A DNA stretch of 16,777 nt, taken from assembly GCA_015485235.1 (NCBI GenBank), contig WFTX01000152.1, positions 1-16,777 of the forward strand, given 5' to 3'. Source of the DNA: Nitrospirota bacterium. Its GTDB lineage: Bacteria > Nitrospirota > Thermodesulfovibrionia > Thermodesulfovibrionales > JdFR-85. A model generated the notes under the pieces. The model did not search any database. It worked only from the letters and a program-made list of their open reading frames with translations, and was not told the DNA's origin. Shown piece by piece: positions 1 through 8,258 of this stretch (its first letter is position 1; every line of letters begins with the position of its first letter). Position numbers and translations under genes: made by a program.

Positions 1-2
1 AT

Positions 3-2300
3 ATTCATGTGATTCCTAATTATATTGATCCTTTGATATGGTGTCAGGCAGAGCAGGAAAAGATAAAGGATCCAAGAATAGTAATAGCGTTTGTAGGGAC
101 ACCTACTCACCGGAAGGATCTGAGAGTAATAATACCTGCTGTCAGGAAGATCCAGAAACGGTATGGTAACCGTATCGTATTCAAGTTCTACGGATGTATT
201 ACCGATGAGTTAAGAAGGATTCCCGGAGCAGAATTTGTCAGTGATCTTATCCGTGACTACAAGGAGTTTGCCCGTTTTCTTCTAAAACAGAAAATCGATA
301 TTGCCTTAGCTCCGCTTCTTGCCAATACATTCAATCAATGTAAGAGTAATATAAAATTTCTCGAATATTCTGTTTGCAGGATTGCAGGAATTTATTCCAG
401 GATCAAACCGTATCAAGACACGGTACGTGATGGCTATACAGGATTGCTATGCGACCAGAATTCTGAATCGTGGTATAAAGCAATGAGAAGGCTGATAGAA
501 GATGCTCAGTTAAGGAAGAGTATAGCAGACAATGCACACCGGGAGGTACAATCGCGTTGGATGCTCGACAGGCAAAAGGCAGAGCAGTGGTCAGGGCTTA
601 TTGAGGGGCTGGCGGCATCCGGGAGGATCAGTATCAAAGTGGAGCGGGCACGAAAGAGCGGTTACAGTATGAAGGTCAGTGTGGATGGCAAGACTTGCAG
701 GGCACTTCACAGCCTTTATGATCCTGAAGCAGAGGCGTCTCGAATAGTGGAGAATATCTCCATAGCAGATAACACCATGATGGTCGTCCTTGGTCTCGGC
801 CTTGGTTATCACATCAAACAGCTAATCAGACAGTGCCCGGAGGCAAGAATTGTGGTAGTGGAAGCAAGCAGGGATATATTCGAGACGGCAAAGGAGAAAG
901 GATTCCTGTCAGAGATAGAAGAGAAAGTGGATTTTATTATTGGTTATCCGGCAGATGATACAATAAGCGAGATTACAATGTTGCAAATCCGTTCTGGTAT
1001 GCCTGCTGTAAAAATTCTGTCACATCCTGCGTCAGTGTCTGTTTTCAGGGAATATTATGAAAAGATCAGTCAGAAACTGGAGAATGCCAGGAGAGTGAGC
1101 CTGAAGGACAGACTGAAGTATCCAAAATTCAAAAGTGAGAAGATGAGAGTCTTGGTCCTGGATCTTGGATACTTCTTGAGAAAAGAAATTGTTCATGCTT
1201 TTCAATCCCTCGGGCATGAGGTTTACGCGGTAACCCCCTTTCCCAAGGATTCCCCTGGAGTCATCGTAAGGGAGATTATTAATACAGTGCTTGAGAACAA
1301 GCCGGATTTTATGTTCACAGTTAACCATCTTGGTTTTGATGAGGAAGGAATACTTGCATCATTTCTGGCGTCTATCGATATGCCTGTTGTCTCGTGGTTT
1401 GTGGATTCGCCAGAGCTAATCCTTAAGGCCCCACAACGTAATACTTCATCCAATATGTTCCTTTTTGTGTGGGACAGGCTCCATGCCAGTATGCTCAAGT
1501 CTTCTTCCCGGAGTCATGTGCATTATCTTCCTCTCGGGGCAGATACAACCGTATTCAGGCCTGTGGATCTGACGAGTGCTCAGTTGAAGAAATGGAGTGG
1601 GCAGATAACATTTGTCGGCAGTTCAATGGTAAATCAGGTTCGACAGGCCCTGTCAAAAATTCCTGAATATTTACATGGCCTGGTAGAAAAAATTGCAGGA
1701 ATGATATGTAAGGAAAAAATCTCTCTCTCACACGCTGAGAAACTCCTTAATCGTGAAGAGTTGGATCTTATAAAATCACTTGACGAGGATGGGAGAATTG
1801 ATTTTCATACAGCAATCCTCTGGGAAGCAACCAGGCGGTATCGTTCAGAGTGCATGGAGGCACTCAGAGACTTTCACCCGGTGATATATGGTGATAGTGG
1901 CTGGAGAGGCCTTCTTGATTCTGATTTTCAGATCGTGGAAAAAGTTAACTACTATAACGACCTCCCCATGATATACAACGCCTGCAAAATAAACTTCAAT
2001 GCCACGAGCCTCCAGATGCAGACCGCTGTCAACCAGCGCGTATTCGATGTGCCGGCCTGCAGGGGCTTCCTGATTACGGACTATCAGGAGGCGATAGGGG
2101 AACTCTTTGAGCCGGGCAGGGAGGTGATCACCTACAGGGAGGTTGAAGAGATACCGGAACTGGTCAGGTTTTACCTCGGAAACGGGAAGGCACGGGAGGA
2201 GATAGCAAGAAGGGCCCATGAAAGGGTGTTGAAAGAGCATACCTATGTTCACAGGGTCCAGCGGATGATAGATATCCTGAAGGAGACTTTCAAGGGCTGA
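3..2300 (+). CDS. Multi-domain glycosyltransferase (GT4-like, Rossmann-like, CgeB-like), 5' end cut off
   Basis: Probably transfers sugars from activated donors to a protein or polysaccharide in the cytoplasm; substrate unknown. The frame is open to the left edge and begins with I-H-V-I-P-N-Y-I-D, the linker motif found in the middle of GT4 enzymes, so the GTG at 9 is not the true start and the N-terminal half lies outside the window. Counting that GTG as residue 1: residues 1 to about 205 look like a GT4 C-terminal domain (VGTPTHRKD, then a VRDGYTGLLC segment); about 220-370 is a Rossmann-like module with GLGLGYH at 262-268, resembling the module in flagellar Maf proteins; 379-763 resembles CgeB/DUF3880 glycosyltransferases, ending in the FDVPACRGF and KEHTYVHRV segments. 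The last two modules are paralogous to those of the next gene. Base composition changes near position 1950-2000. Module names rest on motif memory. Confidence 0.8.
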   Translation: MHVIPNYIDPLIWCQAEQEKIKDPRIVIAFVGTPTHRKDLRVIIPAVRKIQKRYGNRIVFKFYGCITDELRRIPGAEFVSDLIRDYKEFARFLLKQKIDIALAPLLANTFNQCKSNIKFLEYSVCRIAGIYSRIKPYQDTVRDGYTGLLCDQNSESWYKAMRRLIEDAQLRKSIADNAHREVQSRWMLDRQKAEQWSGLIEGLAASGRISIKVERARKSGYSMKVSVDGKTCRALHSLYDPEAEASRIVENISIADNTMMVVLGLGLGYHIKQLIRQCPEARIVVVEASRDIFETAKEKGFLSEIEEKVDFIIGYPADDTISEITMLQIRSGMPAVKILSHPASVSVFREYYEKISQKLENARRVSLKDRLKYPKFKSEKMRVLVLDLGYFLRKEIVHAFQSLGHEVYAVTPFPKDSPGVIVREIINTVLENKPDFMFTVNHLGFDEEGILASFLASIDMPVVSWFVDSPELILKAPQRNTSSNMFLFVWDRLHASMLKSSSRSHVHYLPLGADTTVFRPVDLTSAQLKKWSGQITFVGSSMVNQVRQALSKIPEYLHGLVEKIAGMICKEKISLSHAEKLLNREELDLIKSLDEDGRIDFHTAILWEATRRYRSECMEALRDFHPVIYGDSGWRGLLDSDFQIVEKVNYYNDLPMIYNACKINFNATSLQMQTAVNQRVFDVPACRGFLITDYQEAIGELFEPGREVITYREVEEIPELVRFYLGNGKAREEIARRAHERVLKEHTYVHRVQRMIDILKETFKG

Positions 2301-2333
2301 TTAAGGATAACGGATTGGAGAAAGGGATAAGGA

Positions 2334-5300
2334 ATGACGTTAAGGATTCTTACCTTTAACTGGCACGAAGGGTATATCTACCTGCTTTCAAAAACAGGGC
2401 ATCTCTTTGATGTTGTGGAAAGGGAGAAGGCTGGCTACAGCGGATGGATGCGTCAGTTCAGACCGATCACTGAAAATCTCAGGCTTATCAGTTCAGAAGA
2501 TGCAATAAAAGGGCTTGCTGAAGGAGTATATGACCTTGCGCTCTGTCATAACCCGCGGGATCTGTTTGATCTCTATGGGCGGGATATTCCAAAAATCCTT
2601 GTTTTCCATACAAAGCCCACTACATTGTTTGATGCACAGAAAAGGAGAATACTCCGTGAAGAGTATCTCGCTTCAATCAGTTCCCTTCTGGGACCAGATG
2701 AGAGGGTCGTGCCGGTCTTTGTCTCTGAGAGGAAACGTCAGATGTGGGGTATGGAGGGAAGGGTTATCATTCCAGGTATAGACATTGATGAATTTTACAG
2801 ATACACAGGTCAGAAACCGGTAGTCCTGAGGGTTGGACATTTTCTCAGGGAGAGGGATATCGCCCATGGATTCAAAAGCGATCTCGAAGATATACTGAAG
2901 GGGATCAGGGTGGAAACAATAGGGATCAATCCCTCAAACAGGGAGGCAAGAATCTCTGCAGGTTTTGAGGATCTGAAACGGCTTTATTCTGAATCGAGGA
3001 TCTTCTTCTGTACCCTCTATGAGGATTATGATGACGGATACAACCTCTCCATGCTTGAGGCAATGGCAACGGGTATGCCTGTTGTCTCAGTGGCAAACAG
3101 TACGTCTCCCATAACGGATGGCGTGAACGGCTTCATATCCAGTCAGCCCGATGATCTCAGGAAAGCGATAGAGATGCTTCTCGTGGATACAGACCTGGCT
3201 AAGGCGATAGGAGAGAAGGGAAGGGAGACGGTAAGGGAAAAGTTCCCGATAGGGCGGTTTGTCGAGGCCTGGAATGATCTCTTCCTCCAGGTGGGAAAGA
3301 AGAGGGCCAGGAGAAGGCCTGCAGAGCCTGGCCCCCGGAGGGGCTCTCCAAGGATCTACGACTGCTTTATCTTCAACAATGAGCTTGACCTGCTCGAAAT
3401 GAGACTGAACATACTTGATAAGGTGGTTGACAGGTTTGTCCTTGTGGAAGCCACCAGGACATTCAGTGGAAAGAGAAAGGATTTGATATTCCAGCAAAAC
3501 AGAGACCGCTTCAGACGTTTCCTTGACAGGATCATCCATGTAGTCGTGGATGATATGCCGGATGGCCCTGACCGGTGGAAGCGGGAGTGGCATCAGAGGG
3601 ATGCCATAATGCGGGGGCTTGGTGATGCAAGCCCAGACGATATTATTCTTATATCCGATGTCGACGAGATACCCAACCCTGAGAAGATAACTCCATCCAT
3701 GACTGAGTATCCAAAGAGCCTGAGGCAGGGTTTGTTTTACTATTACCTGAATATGAAGGCTTCACAGGAGTGGGTGGGAACGGTTGTTCTCCGGTACTCC
3801 CAGCTTGACACTCCCCAGAAGATGAGAGACAGGAGGGGGAAGCTTCCTTCCATAGGAAACGGGGGGTGGCACTTTTCATTCCTGGGGCCCCCGGAACAGA
3901 TAGCGGACAAGATATCTTCCTTTGCCCATGCCGAGTTTGATACCCCCTGTTTCAGGGACAGAAAGAGGATAAGTGAGAAGATGGCCGGGGGCGAGGACCT
4001 CTTCGGAAGGGATATTAGGTTCCGACTGGTTGAGATAGACGGCAGTTTTCCTGAGTATATCCGGAACAATACCGAGAGGTTCAAATCATACATAAAGAGC
4101 GTGAAGCCTGAAGGATCGCTGGAGATAGAAGAGGCCTTTTCAGGAGATACTACCTTCAGCAAGAACCTGAGCGTTCTTAGAAAAGCCAATCCCGGCCTTG
4201 CCGATAGACTGCTCAGGACCGAAAGGCTGGGAGATGACACTGTCATGAAGACACCAGATGGAGAGAAAACGGTTAAGGTCAGAGGGGTCAGCCTTCACAG
4301 CAGGTACAGGCCCATAGAGGAATCCAGGCAGTGGATGGAGAAGCATCTGCCTGATCTGAAAGACAGGGGGGCGGTGTATGTTTTAGGGTTCGGCTTCGGC
4401 TATCACATAGAGCGGCTGATGGAGGCGACGGATGCCGAAATAATTGTGATTGAGCCATCTCTCGGTTTGCTCAAAGAGGCCCTTATACAGAGAGACATGG
4501 AAGACCTGTTAGGTAGGGTCAGAATAATGACCGACCTTCAGGCTCCTCCTTACAGGATGGACTTTGCCGTCCTGGAGCACTCCCCCTCTGTCAGGCTTAA
4601 TCAGGGTTTTTTTGAGGAGGTAAAAAGGAGACTCATTATTGCAAGAAAGGCTGTGAGCGGCATGAGGATCTGCCTCGTAGGTCCGATCTATGGTGGCTCT
4701 CTCCCGGTGACGGAGTATTGTGCCTCTGCTCTCCGTAAGCTCGGTCATAGTGTGGAGTACATAGATAACTCAATCTACAAAGATATATTTCTGGGAATAG
4801 AGAACATTTCAGAGAAGCCTGTTGTGGTAAATGAACTCAGAAAAAGATTTGTCGATTTTGTCTCTTCAACCATCATGGCAAGGTGCGAGGAGGCCGGGCC
4901 TGACCTGCTCATCGCCCTTGCCCAGGCCCCCCTCCAGAGGGAGGCACTGCTTCAGATGAGGTCCATAGGCCTGAGGACGGCCTTCTGGTTTGTGGAGAAC
5001 TACAGGCACATGACTTACTGGAGGGAGATACACTCTCTTTACGATTATTTCTTCGTGATCCAGAGAGGCGACTTTCTTGAAGAGATAGAACGGGCGGGCT
5101 CCTATGCCTGTTACCTCCCCCTTGCCGCCTCGACTGTCCATCACAGAGTGGTTGAACTGACCGACGAGGAGCTGAAAGAGTACGGAAGCCCGGTCTCCTT
5201 TGTCGGGGCTGGCTACAGAAACAGGAGGGAATTCTTTCTCGGGCTCCTTGACCTTGATCTTAAGATATGGGGAAACGAGTGGGACCTGAATTCCCCGCTC

Positions 5301-5942
5301 AGGAGGTGCATACAGAGAGATGGTGCCCGTGTGGGTATTGAGGAGATGGTGAAGATATTCAACGCATCCTCAATAAACCTCAACCTCCATTCCTCATCTG
5401 TTCATGACGGGCCGGAACCGGGTGGGGACTTCGTAAACCCCAGGACATTCGAGATCCCGGCCTGCGGCGGCTTCCAGCTGGTTGACGAGAGGCTGCTCCT
5501 CCCTGAGCTTTTCAGGATGGGCGAGGAGATGATCTGCTTCAAGGACATGGATGATCTCCGGAAAAAGATACGGTACTACCTTGACCACCCCGATGAGAGA
5601 AAGGATATTGCAAGGGCTGCGATGGAGAGGGTGCTCAGGGAGCATACCTATGAAGAGAGGATGAAGGAGATGATTGAGTTTATTCTCCATCGCGGTTTCG
5701 ACTCACCGAACTGGACAACAGGAAAGATTGACCTTGATGACCTGATCGAGAGCGCAAGGGACCTGCCTGAATTGAAGGGGTTCCTCGATGGTATCAGGGG
5801 TTCAGGTGAGATGGAGAGGACCTTGATAGGAATTGAAGACCTTGCCTCGGGAATAAAGATCGGGGAGAGGGAACTCTCCGAGACCGAGAAGTTGATACTT
5901 CTTATGAACCAGATGAAGAACCAGTATCTCCTGAAGGAATGA
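2334..5942 (+). CDS. Giant four-module glycosyltransferase (GT4-like, GT17-like, Rossmann-like, CgeB-like)
   Basis: A 1202-residue protein that appears to carry three glycosyltransferase catalytic modules. Residues 1 to about 325 resemble GT4, with the donor-site region LEAMATGMPVVS near 241. Residues about 341-600 resemble GT17 (the beta-1,4-N-acetylglucosaminyltransferase family), starting IYDCFIFNNELDLLEMRL and carrying a DVDE metal-binding type motif at 442-445. Residues about 640-770 hold a Rossmann-like module with VLGFGFGYH at 683-691. Residues 777 to about 1140 are CgeB-like, with FEIPACGGF and LREHTYEER near the end, followed by a roughly 60-residue charged helical tail. No signal peptide or membrane segment is evident, so it is probably cytoplasmic. 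The ATG at 2334 has a purine-rich GGATAAGG just upstream. It begins 33 bases after the previous gene and overlaps the next frame, so it is probably co-transcribed. A role in flagellin glycosylation is inferred from the nearby fliS. Confidence 0.85.
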   Translation: MTLRILTFNWHEGYIYLLSKTGHLFDVVEREKAGYSGWMRQFRPITENLRLISSEDAIKGLAEGVYDLALCHNPRDLFDLYGRDIPKILVFHTKPTTLFDAQKRRILREEYLASISSLLGPDERVVPVFVSERKRQMWGMEGRVIIPGIDIDEFYRYTGQKPVVLRVGHFLRERDIAHGFKSDLEDILKGIRVETIGINPSNREARISAGFEDLKRLYSESRIFFCTLYEDYDDGYNLSMLEAMATGMPVVSVANSTSPITDGVNGFISSQPDDLRKAIEMLLVDTDLAKAIGEKGRETVREKFPIGRFVEAWNDLFLQVGKKRARRRPAEPGPRRGSPRIYDCFIFNNELDLLEMRLNILDKVVDRFVLVEATRTFSGKRKDLIFQQNRDRFRRFLDRIIHVVVDDMPDGPDRWKREWHQRDAIMRGLGDASPDDIILISDVDEIPNPEKITPSMTEYPKSLRQGLFYYYLNMKASQEWVGTVVLRYSQLDTPQKMRDRRGKLPSIGNGGWHFSFLGPPEQIADKISSFAHAEFDTPCFRDRKRISEKMAGGEDLFGRDIRFRLVEIDGSFPEYIRNNTERFKSYIKSVKPEGSLEIEEAFSGDTTFSKNLSVLRKANPGLADRLLRTERLGDDTVMKTPDGEKTVKVRGVSLHSRYRPIEESRQWMEKHLPDLKDRGAVYVLGFGFGYHIERLMEATDAEIIVIEPSLGLLKEALIQRDMEDLLGRVRIMTDLQAPPYRMDFAVLEHSPSVRLNQGFFEEVKRRLIIARKAVSGMRICLVGPIYGGSLPVTEYCASALRKLGHSVEYIDNSIYKDIFLGIENISEKPVVVNELRKRFVDFVSSTIMARCEEAGPDLLIALAQAPLQREALLQMRSIGLRTAFWFVENYRHMTYWREIHSLYDYFFVIQRGDFLEEIERAGSYACYLPLAASTVHHRVVELTDEELKEYGSPVSFVGAGYRNRREFFLGLLDLDLKIWGNEWDLNSPLRRCIQRDGARVGIEEMVKIFNASSINLNLHSSSVHDGPEPGGDFVNPRTFEIPACGGFQLVDERLLLPELFRMGEEMICFKDMDDLRKKIRYYLDHPDERKDIARAAMERVLREHTYEERMKEMIEFILHRGFDSPNWTTGKIDLDDLIESARDLPELKGFLDGIRGSGEMERTLIGIEDLASGIKIGERELSETEKLILLMNQMKNQYLLKE
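5934..5938 (+). promoter_or_regulatory. Ribosome binding site deciding the GT9 start
   Basis: AAGGA ends 9 bases before the ATG at 5948 but directly abuts the ATG at 5939. This favours 5948 as the start, giving the MKNFLIVNLTRMGD opening typical of GT9 enzymes. It lies inside the last codons of the preceding gene, which suggests translational coupling. Confidence 0.55.
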
Positions 5943-5947
5943 GAGGC

Positions 5948-7684
5948 ATGAAAAATTTTCTGATAGTCAATCTTACAAGGATGGGAGACCTGATACAGAC
6001 CACCCCGGTTCTCAGGGGTATCAAGGAGATCTATCCGGAAGCAGTAACGACCCTTATGGTGAACAGTGATTTTGAAGGGATCATCCCCTTCCTTCCCGGC
6101 GTTGACCGTGTCTTCCCGGTAAACATAAGGGACATTGTCTTTCAGGTGGATGGCGGTGAAATCGTCGAGGCCTACCGGTCTCTGAAGGCATTGCTGGATA
6201 CCGTGAATGAGACGGTTTATGATCGTGTGATAAACTTTACTCACTCCCTGGACAGTGCCGTGATGACTTCCATGATAAGGGCCCGGGAGACAAGAGGGGT
6301 ATCCATCGATGAGAAGGGCTACAGCATCAAGCCTGACCCCTGGATAAGGTATTTCTTCAATGTAATCCCCTCAAGGACGGTCAACCCCTTTCATCTCTGT
6401 GATATGCATCTCAAGGTGGCTGGAGTGGATGCCTCCGGGAAGGGGCTTTCCCTCCAGGTTGAAAGGGACGAACTGGACCGGATGAGGGAGCGCCTTTTCA
6501 GAGCAGGAGTAAGGGAAGGTGACCGCCTTGTAGGACTCCAGTTGGGGGCAAGCGCAGAAGACAAACGCTGGCCTGTGGAGAGTTTCGGGCTTCTTGGAAG
6601 GATGCTTAAAGAAAGAAACGGGGTGAAGGTGGTCATTACAGGGGCTTCATCAGAAAGGAAGTTCGGCAAGGAATTCCAGCAGTGCTTTGGAAAGGACTGT
6701 ATCAACATGATAGGGAGTACCAGCCTGGCTGAGCTTGTATCCCTGATCCACCTGCTGGATCTCTATATCAGCAACGATACAGGTCCCCTCCATATAGCCA
6801 CTGCAGTCGGGACCACTACCATCAACATCTCCCTTGCCTCTGTCTACTTCCGTGAGACAGGGCCGTACAGCGAGGGAGATTATGTCATAAAGGCGGATAT
6901 CTCCTGCAGTCCCTGCGGCTTCCAGTCCGACTGCAGGAAAAACCTCTGCAAGGAATTGATAAAGCCGGAACTGCTCTGGAGGATTGCGGATGCAGTCCTG
7001 CGCGGTGAGGAATTTGCTGCCGAACCAGAGGAGGAATGGAGGGATGTCCAGGTTTACCGTTCGTTCTTTGACAGGGACGGGATGGTGCATTACAGGCCCC
7101 TCGTAAGAAAGAAACTCAGCAGGGAAGCACTCTTTACTCATCTGTACAGGATGACCTGGAGGGCCGTGCTTGACGGCCTGGAGATGCCGGAATGGGAGAG
7201 GACGGGACCCGGGCTTCTTGAGAGGCTCGATTGCTGGTATGAATCTGATAACCAGACCCTGCTGGGAGAATCGGAGGAAGACAGGCTTGCGCTCAGAGAG
7301 ATCAGAGACCTTGCTACGGCAGCACTCAGGATTGTAGATGTGATAGGCCGAGAGGGAGGCAAGGAGACCCCCGATCCTTACCTCCTGCGTGAACTCTGGG
7401 AGAATATCAAATACATGAACGGAGAGATTGAACTCCGGTGCATGAGCAGGCCGATGCTCAGATCCTTACTGCTGATTTTTCGTTACGGCATGGAGAGTCT
7501 TGCTGGTGAACGGATTGATGACCTGGCTGGTGAGGCAAGGGAGCAGTATTCCGATCTTAAACGGCATGCTGAATCACTTCTGGGATTCTTTGACTGGCTC
7601 GAGAGGTGCACTTCCGGAGAGGCTGTTACAGCCTGCGGGGGAGAAGGAGAAAGGATTGTCAAAGAAAATCACATCAGTTTCTAA
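5948..7684 (+). CDS. GT9 heptosyltransferase-like glycosyltransferase with C-terminal extension
   Basis: A 578-residue protein. Residues 1 to about 350 match the GT9/heptosyltransferase family, which transfers heptose or related sugars from nucleotide donors: the opening FLIVNLTRMGDLIQTTP, GASAEDKRWP near 200, the donor-site motif SNDTGPLHIA near 275, and a cysteine set C320-x2-C323-x5-C329-x4-C334 of a kind seen in some GT9 members. Residues about 370-578 lie beyond the usual family length; they are charged and mostly helical and I do not recognise them. The start at 5948 is preferred over 5939, which overlaps the previous stop as ATGA but has no spaced ribosome binding site. The substrate could be lipopolysaccharide core in principle, but two neighbouring glycosyltransferases and the flagellar genes just downstream point to protein or flagellin glycosylation. 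The stop codon forms the first three bases of a sigma-28 promoter. Confidence 0.85.
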   Translation: MKNFLIVNLTRMGDLIQTTPVLRGIKEIYPEAVTTLMVNSDFEGIIPFLPGVDRVFPVNIRDIVFQVDGGEIVEAYRSLKALLDTVNETVYDRVINFTHSLDSAVMTSMIRARETRGVSIDEKGYSIKPDPWIRYFFNVIPSRTVNPFHLCDMHLKVAGVDASGKGLSLQVERDELDRMRERLFRAGVREGDRLVGLQLGASAEDKRWPVESFGLLGRMLKERNGVKVVITGASSERKFGKEFQQCFGKDCINMIGSTSLAELVSLIHLLDLYISNDTGPLHIATAVGTTTINISLASVYFRETGPYSEGDYVIKADISCSPCGFQSDCRKNLCKELIKPELLWRIADAVLRGEEFAAEPEEEWRDVQVYRSFFDRDGMVHYRPLVRKKLSREALFTHLYRMTWRAVLDGLEMPEWERTGPGLLERLDCWYESDNQTLLGESEEDRLALREIRDLATAALRIVDVIGREGGKETPDPYLLRELWENIKYMNGEIELRCMSRPMLRSLLLIFRYGMESLAGERIDDLAGEAREQYSDLKRHAESLLGFFDWLERCTSGEAVTACGGEGERIVKENHISF

Positions 7685-7708
7685 AGTTTTTCCTCCAAAA
7701 GTCGATAA
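7682..7708 (+). promoter_or_regulatory. Sigma-28 (FliA) promoter upstream of the 146-aa gene and fliS
   Basis: TAAAGTTT at 7682-7689, an 11-base spacer, and GTCGATAA at 7701-7708. The FliA consensus is TAAAGTTT-N11-GCCGATAA, so the -35 element is perfect and the -10 differs at one base. The TAA stop of the GT9 gene is the first three bases of the -35 element. Transcription should begin around 7715 and give a leader of about 75 bases before the ATG at 7790. Confidence 0.9.
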
Positions 7709-7776
7709 GTCTATCAAGAGGACAGCAGGTTCTCATGAAGCGGGTCTCTTTGGAGGTCGCTTCTACAACTATTAAC

Positions 7777-7781
7777 GGAGG
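7777..7781 (+). promoter_or_regulatory. Ribosome binding site deciding the start of the 146-aa gene
   Basis: GGAGG lies 8 bases before the ATG at 7790 and overlaps the in-frame GTG at 7781. The ATG at 7790 is therefore the likely start and the GTG is not. Confidence 0.75.
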
Positions 7782-7789
7782 TGCCTATC

Positions 7790-8230
7790 ATGCTGGGAGT
7801 GTTGAATGAAAAGGAGGAAGAGCTGATCTTCACGCTCCTTGAAAGCCTGGAAGACATGCCGGGTATCGTTGAGGAACTGGATGGTGAACTTCAAAGGGCG
7901 GCAAGGACGCTGAGGATGGACTACAGTACAGATACATTCGCAGTCCTTTCTGCAGTCCTGGAGGGGCTCAAGAACCTGATCAACTATGTGGAAGAGGTGA
8001 AATACGGGGTGGAACACCTCGCAGAACGGGGGCTTGAGGTGGACGATACCTCCCTTGATTGCTGGGAAGAGTACGGGCAGGTTTTTGAAGAGATGCTTTC
8101 GTCCTTCGAGATGCAGGACTGGGTCGGCGTGGCAGACCTTATAGAGTACGAGTTGCATCCCCTTCTTGAGGAAGGACGGGAAAAGTTCATAGAACTCAGA
8201 GAGACCCTGAGGGGTATCAATCCGCATTGA
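7790..8230 (+). CDS. Unrecognised acidic helical protein, sigma-28 controlled, upstream of fliS
   Basis: I do not recognise this 146-residue protein. It is strongly acidic, rich in Glu and Leu, with no signal peptide or membrane segment and only one cysteine, and it should be nearly all helical with heptad-like spacing (for example EKEEELIFTLLESLEDM at the start and LEEGREKFIELRETL near the end). It is the first gene behind a near-perfect sigma-28 promoter and is followed 28 bases later by fliS, so a late flagellar role is likely. Size, charge and helicity would suit an export chaperone or a partner of flagellin or FliS, but that is inference only. The start is set by GGAGG at 7777-7781. Confidence 0.85.
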   Translation: MLGVLNEKEEELIFTLLESLEDMPGIVEELDGELQRAARTLRMDYSTDTFAVLSAVLEGLKNLINYVEEVKYGVEHLAERGLEVDDTSLDCWEEYGQVFEEMLSSFEMQDWVGVADLIEYELHPLLEEGREKFIELRETLRGINPH

Positions 8231-8258
8231 CCGCTGACTGTCATGGAAGGAGAAATGA

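Noticed and set aside
9..11. GTG at 9 as the true start of the first gene
   Set aside because: The frame is open to the window edge and the residues around it are the mid-protein V-I-P-N-Y-I-D motif of GT4 enzymes, so the gene must begin upstream.
3868..3890. TGGCAC-type sigma-54 promoter candidates, also near 2360 and 9284
   Set aside because: None has the GC element at the required spacing, and all lie within coding sequence.
3087..4246. Minus-strand open frames of 100-300 codons opposite the large genes, for example here and at 10274-11110 and 11307-12254
   Set aside because: They lie opposite strongly supported genes, lack recognisable protein motifs and ribosome binding sites, and read as shadow frames.
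7606..7809. Small plus-strand frames across the GT9 end and the sigma-28 leader
   Set aside because: They cross the promoter and the start of the 146-aa gene, with compositionally odd products and no supported start.
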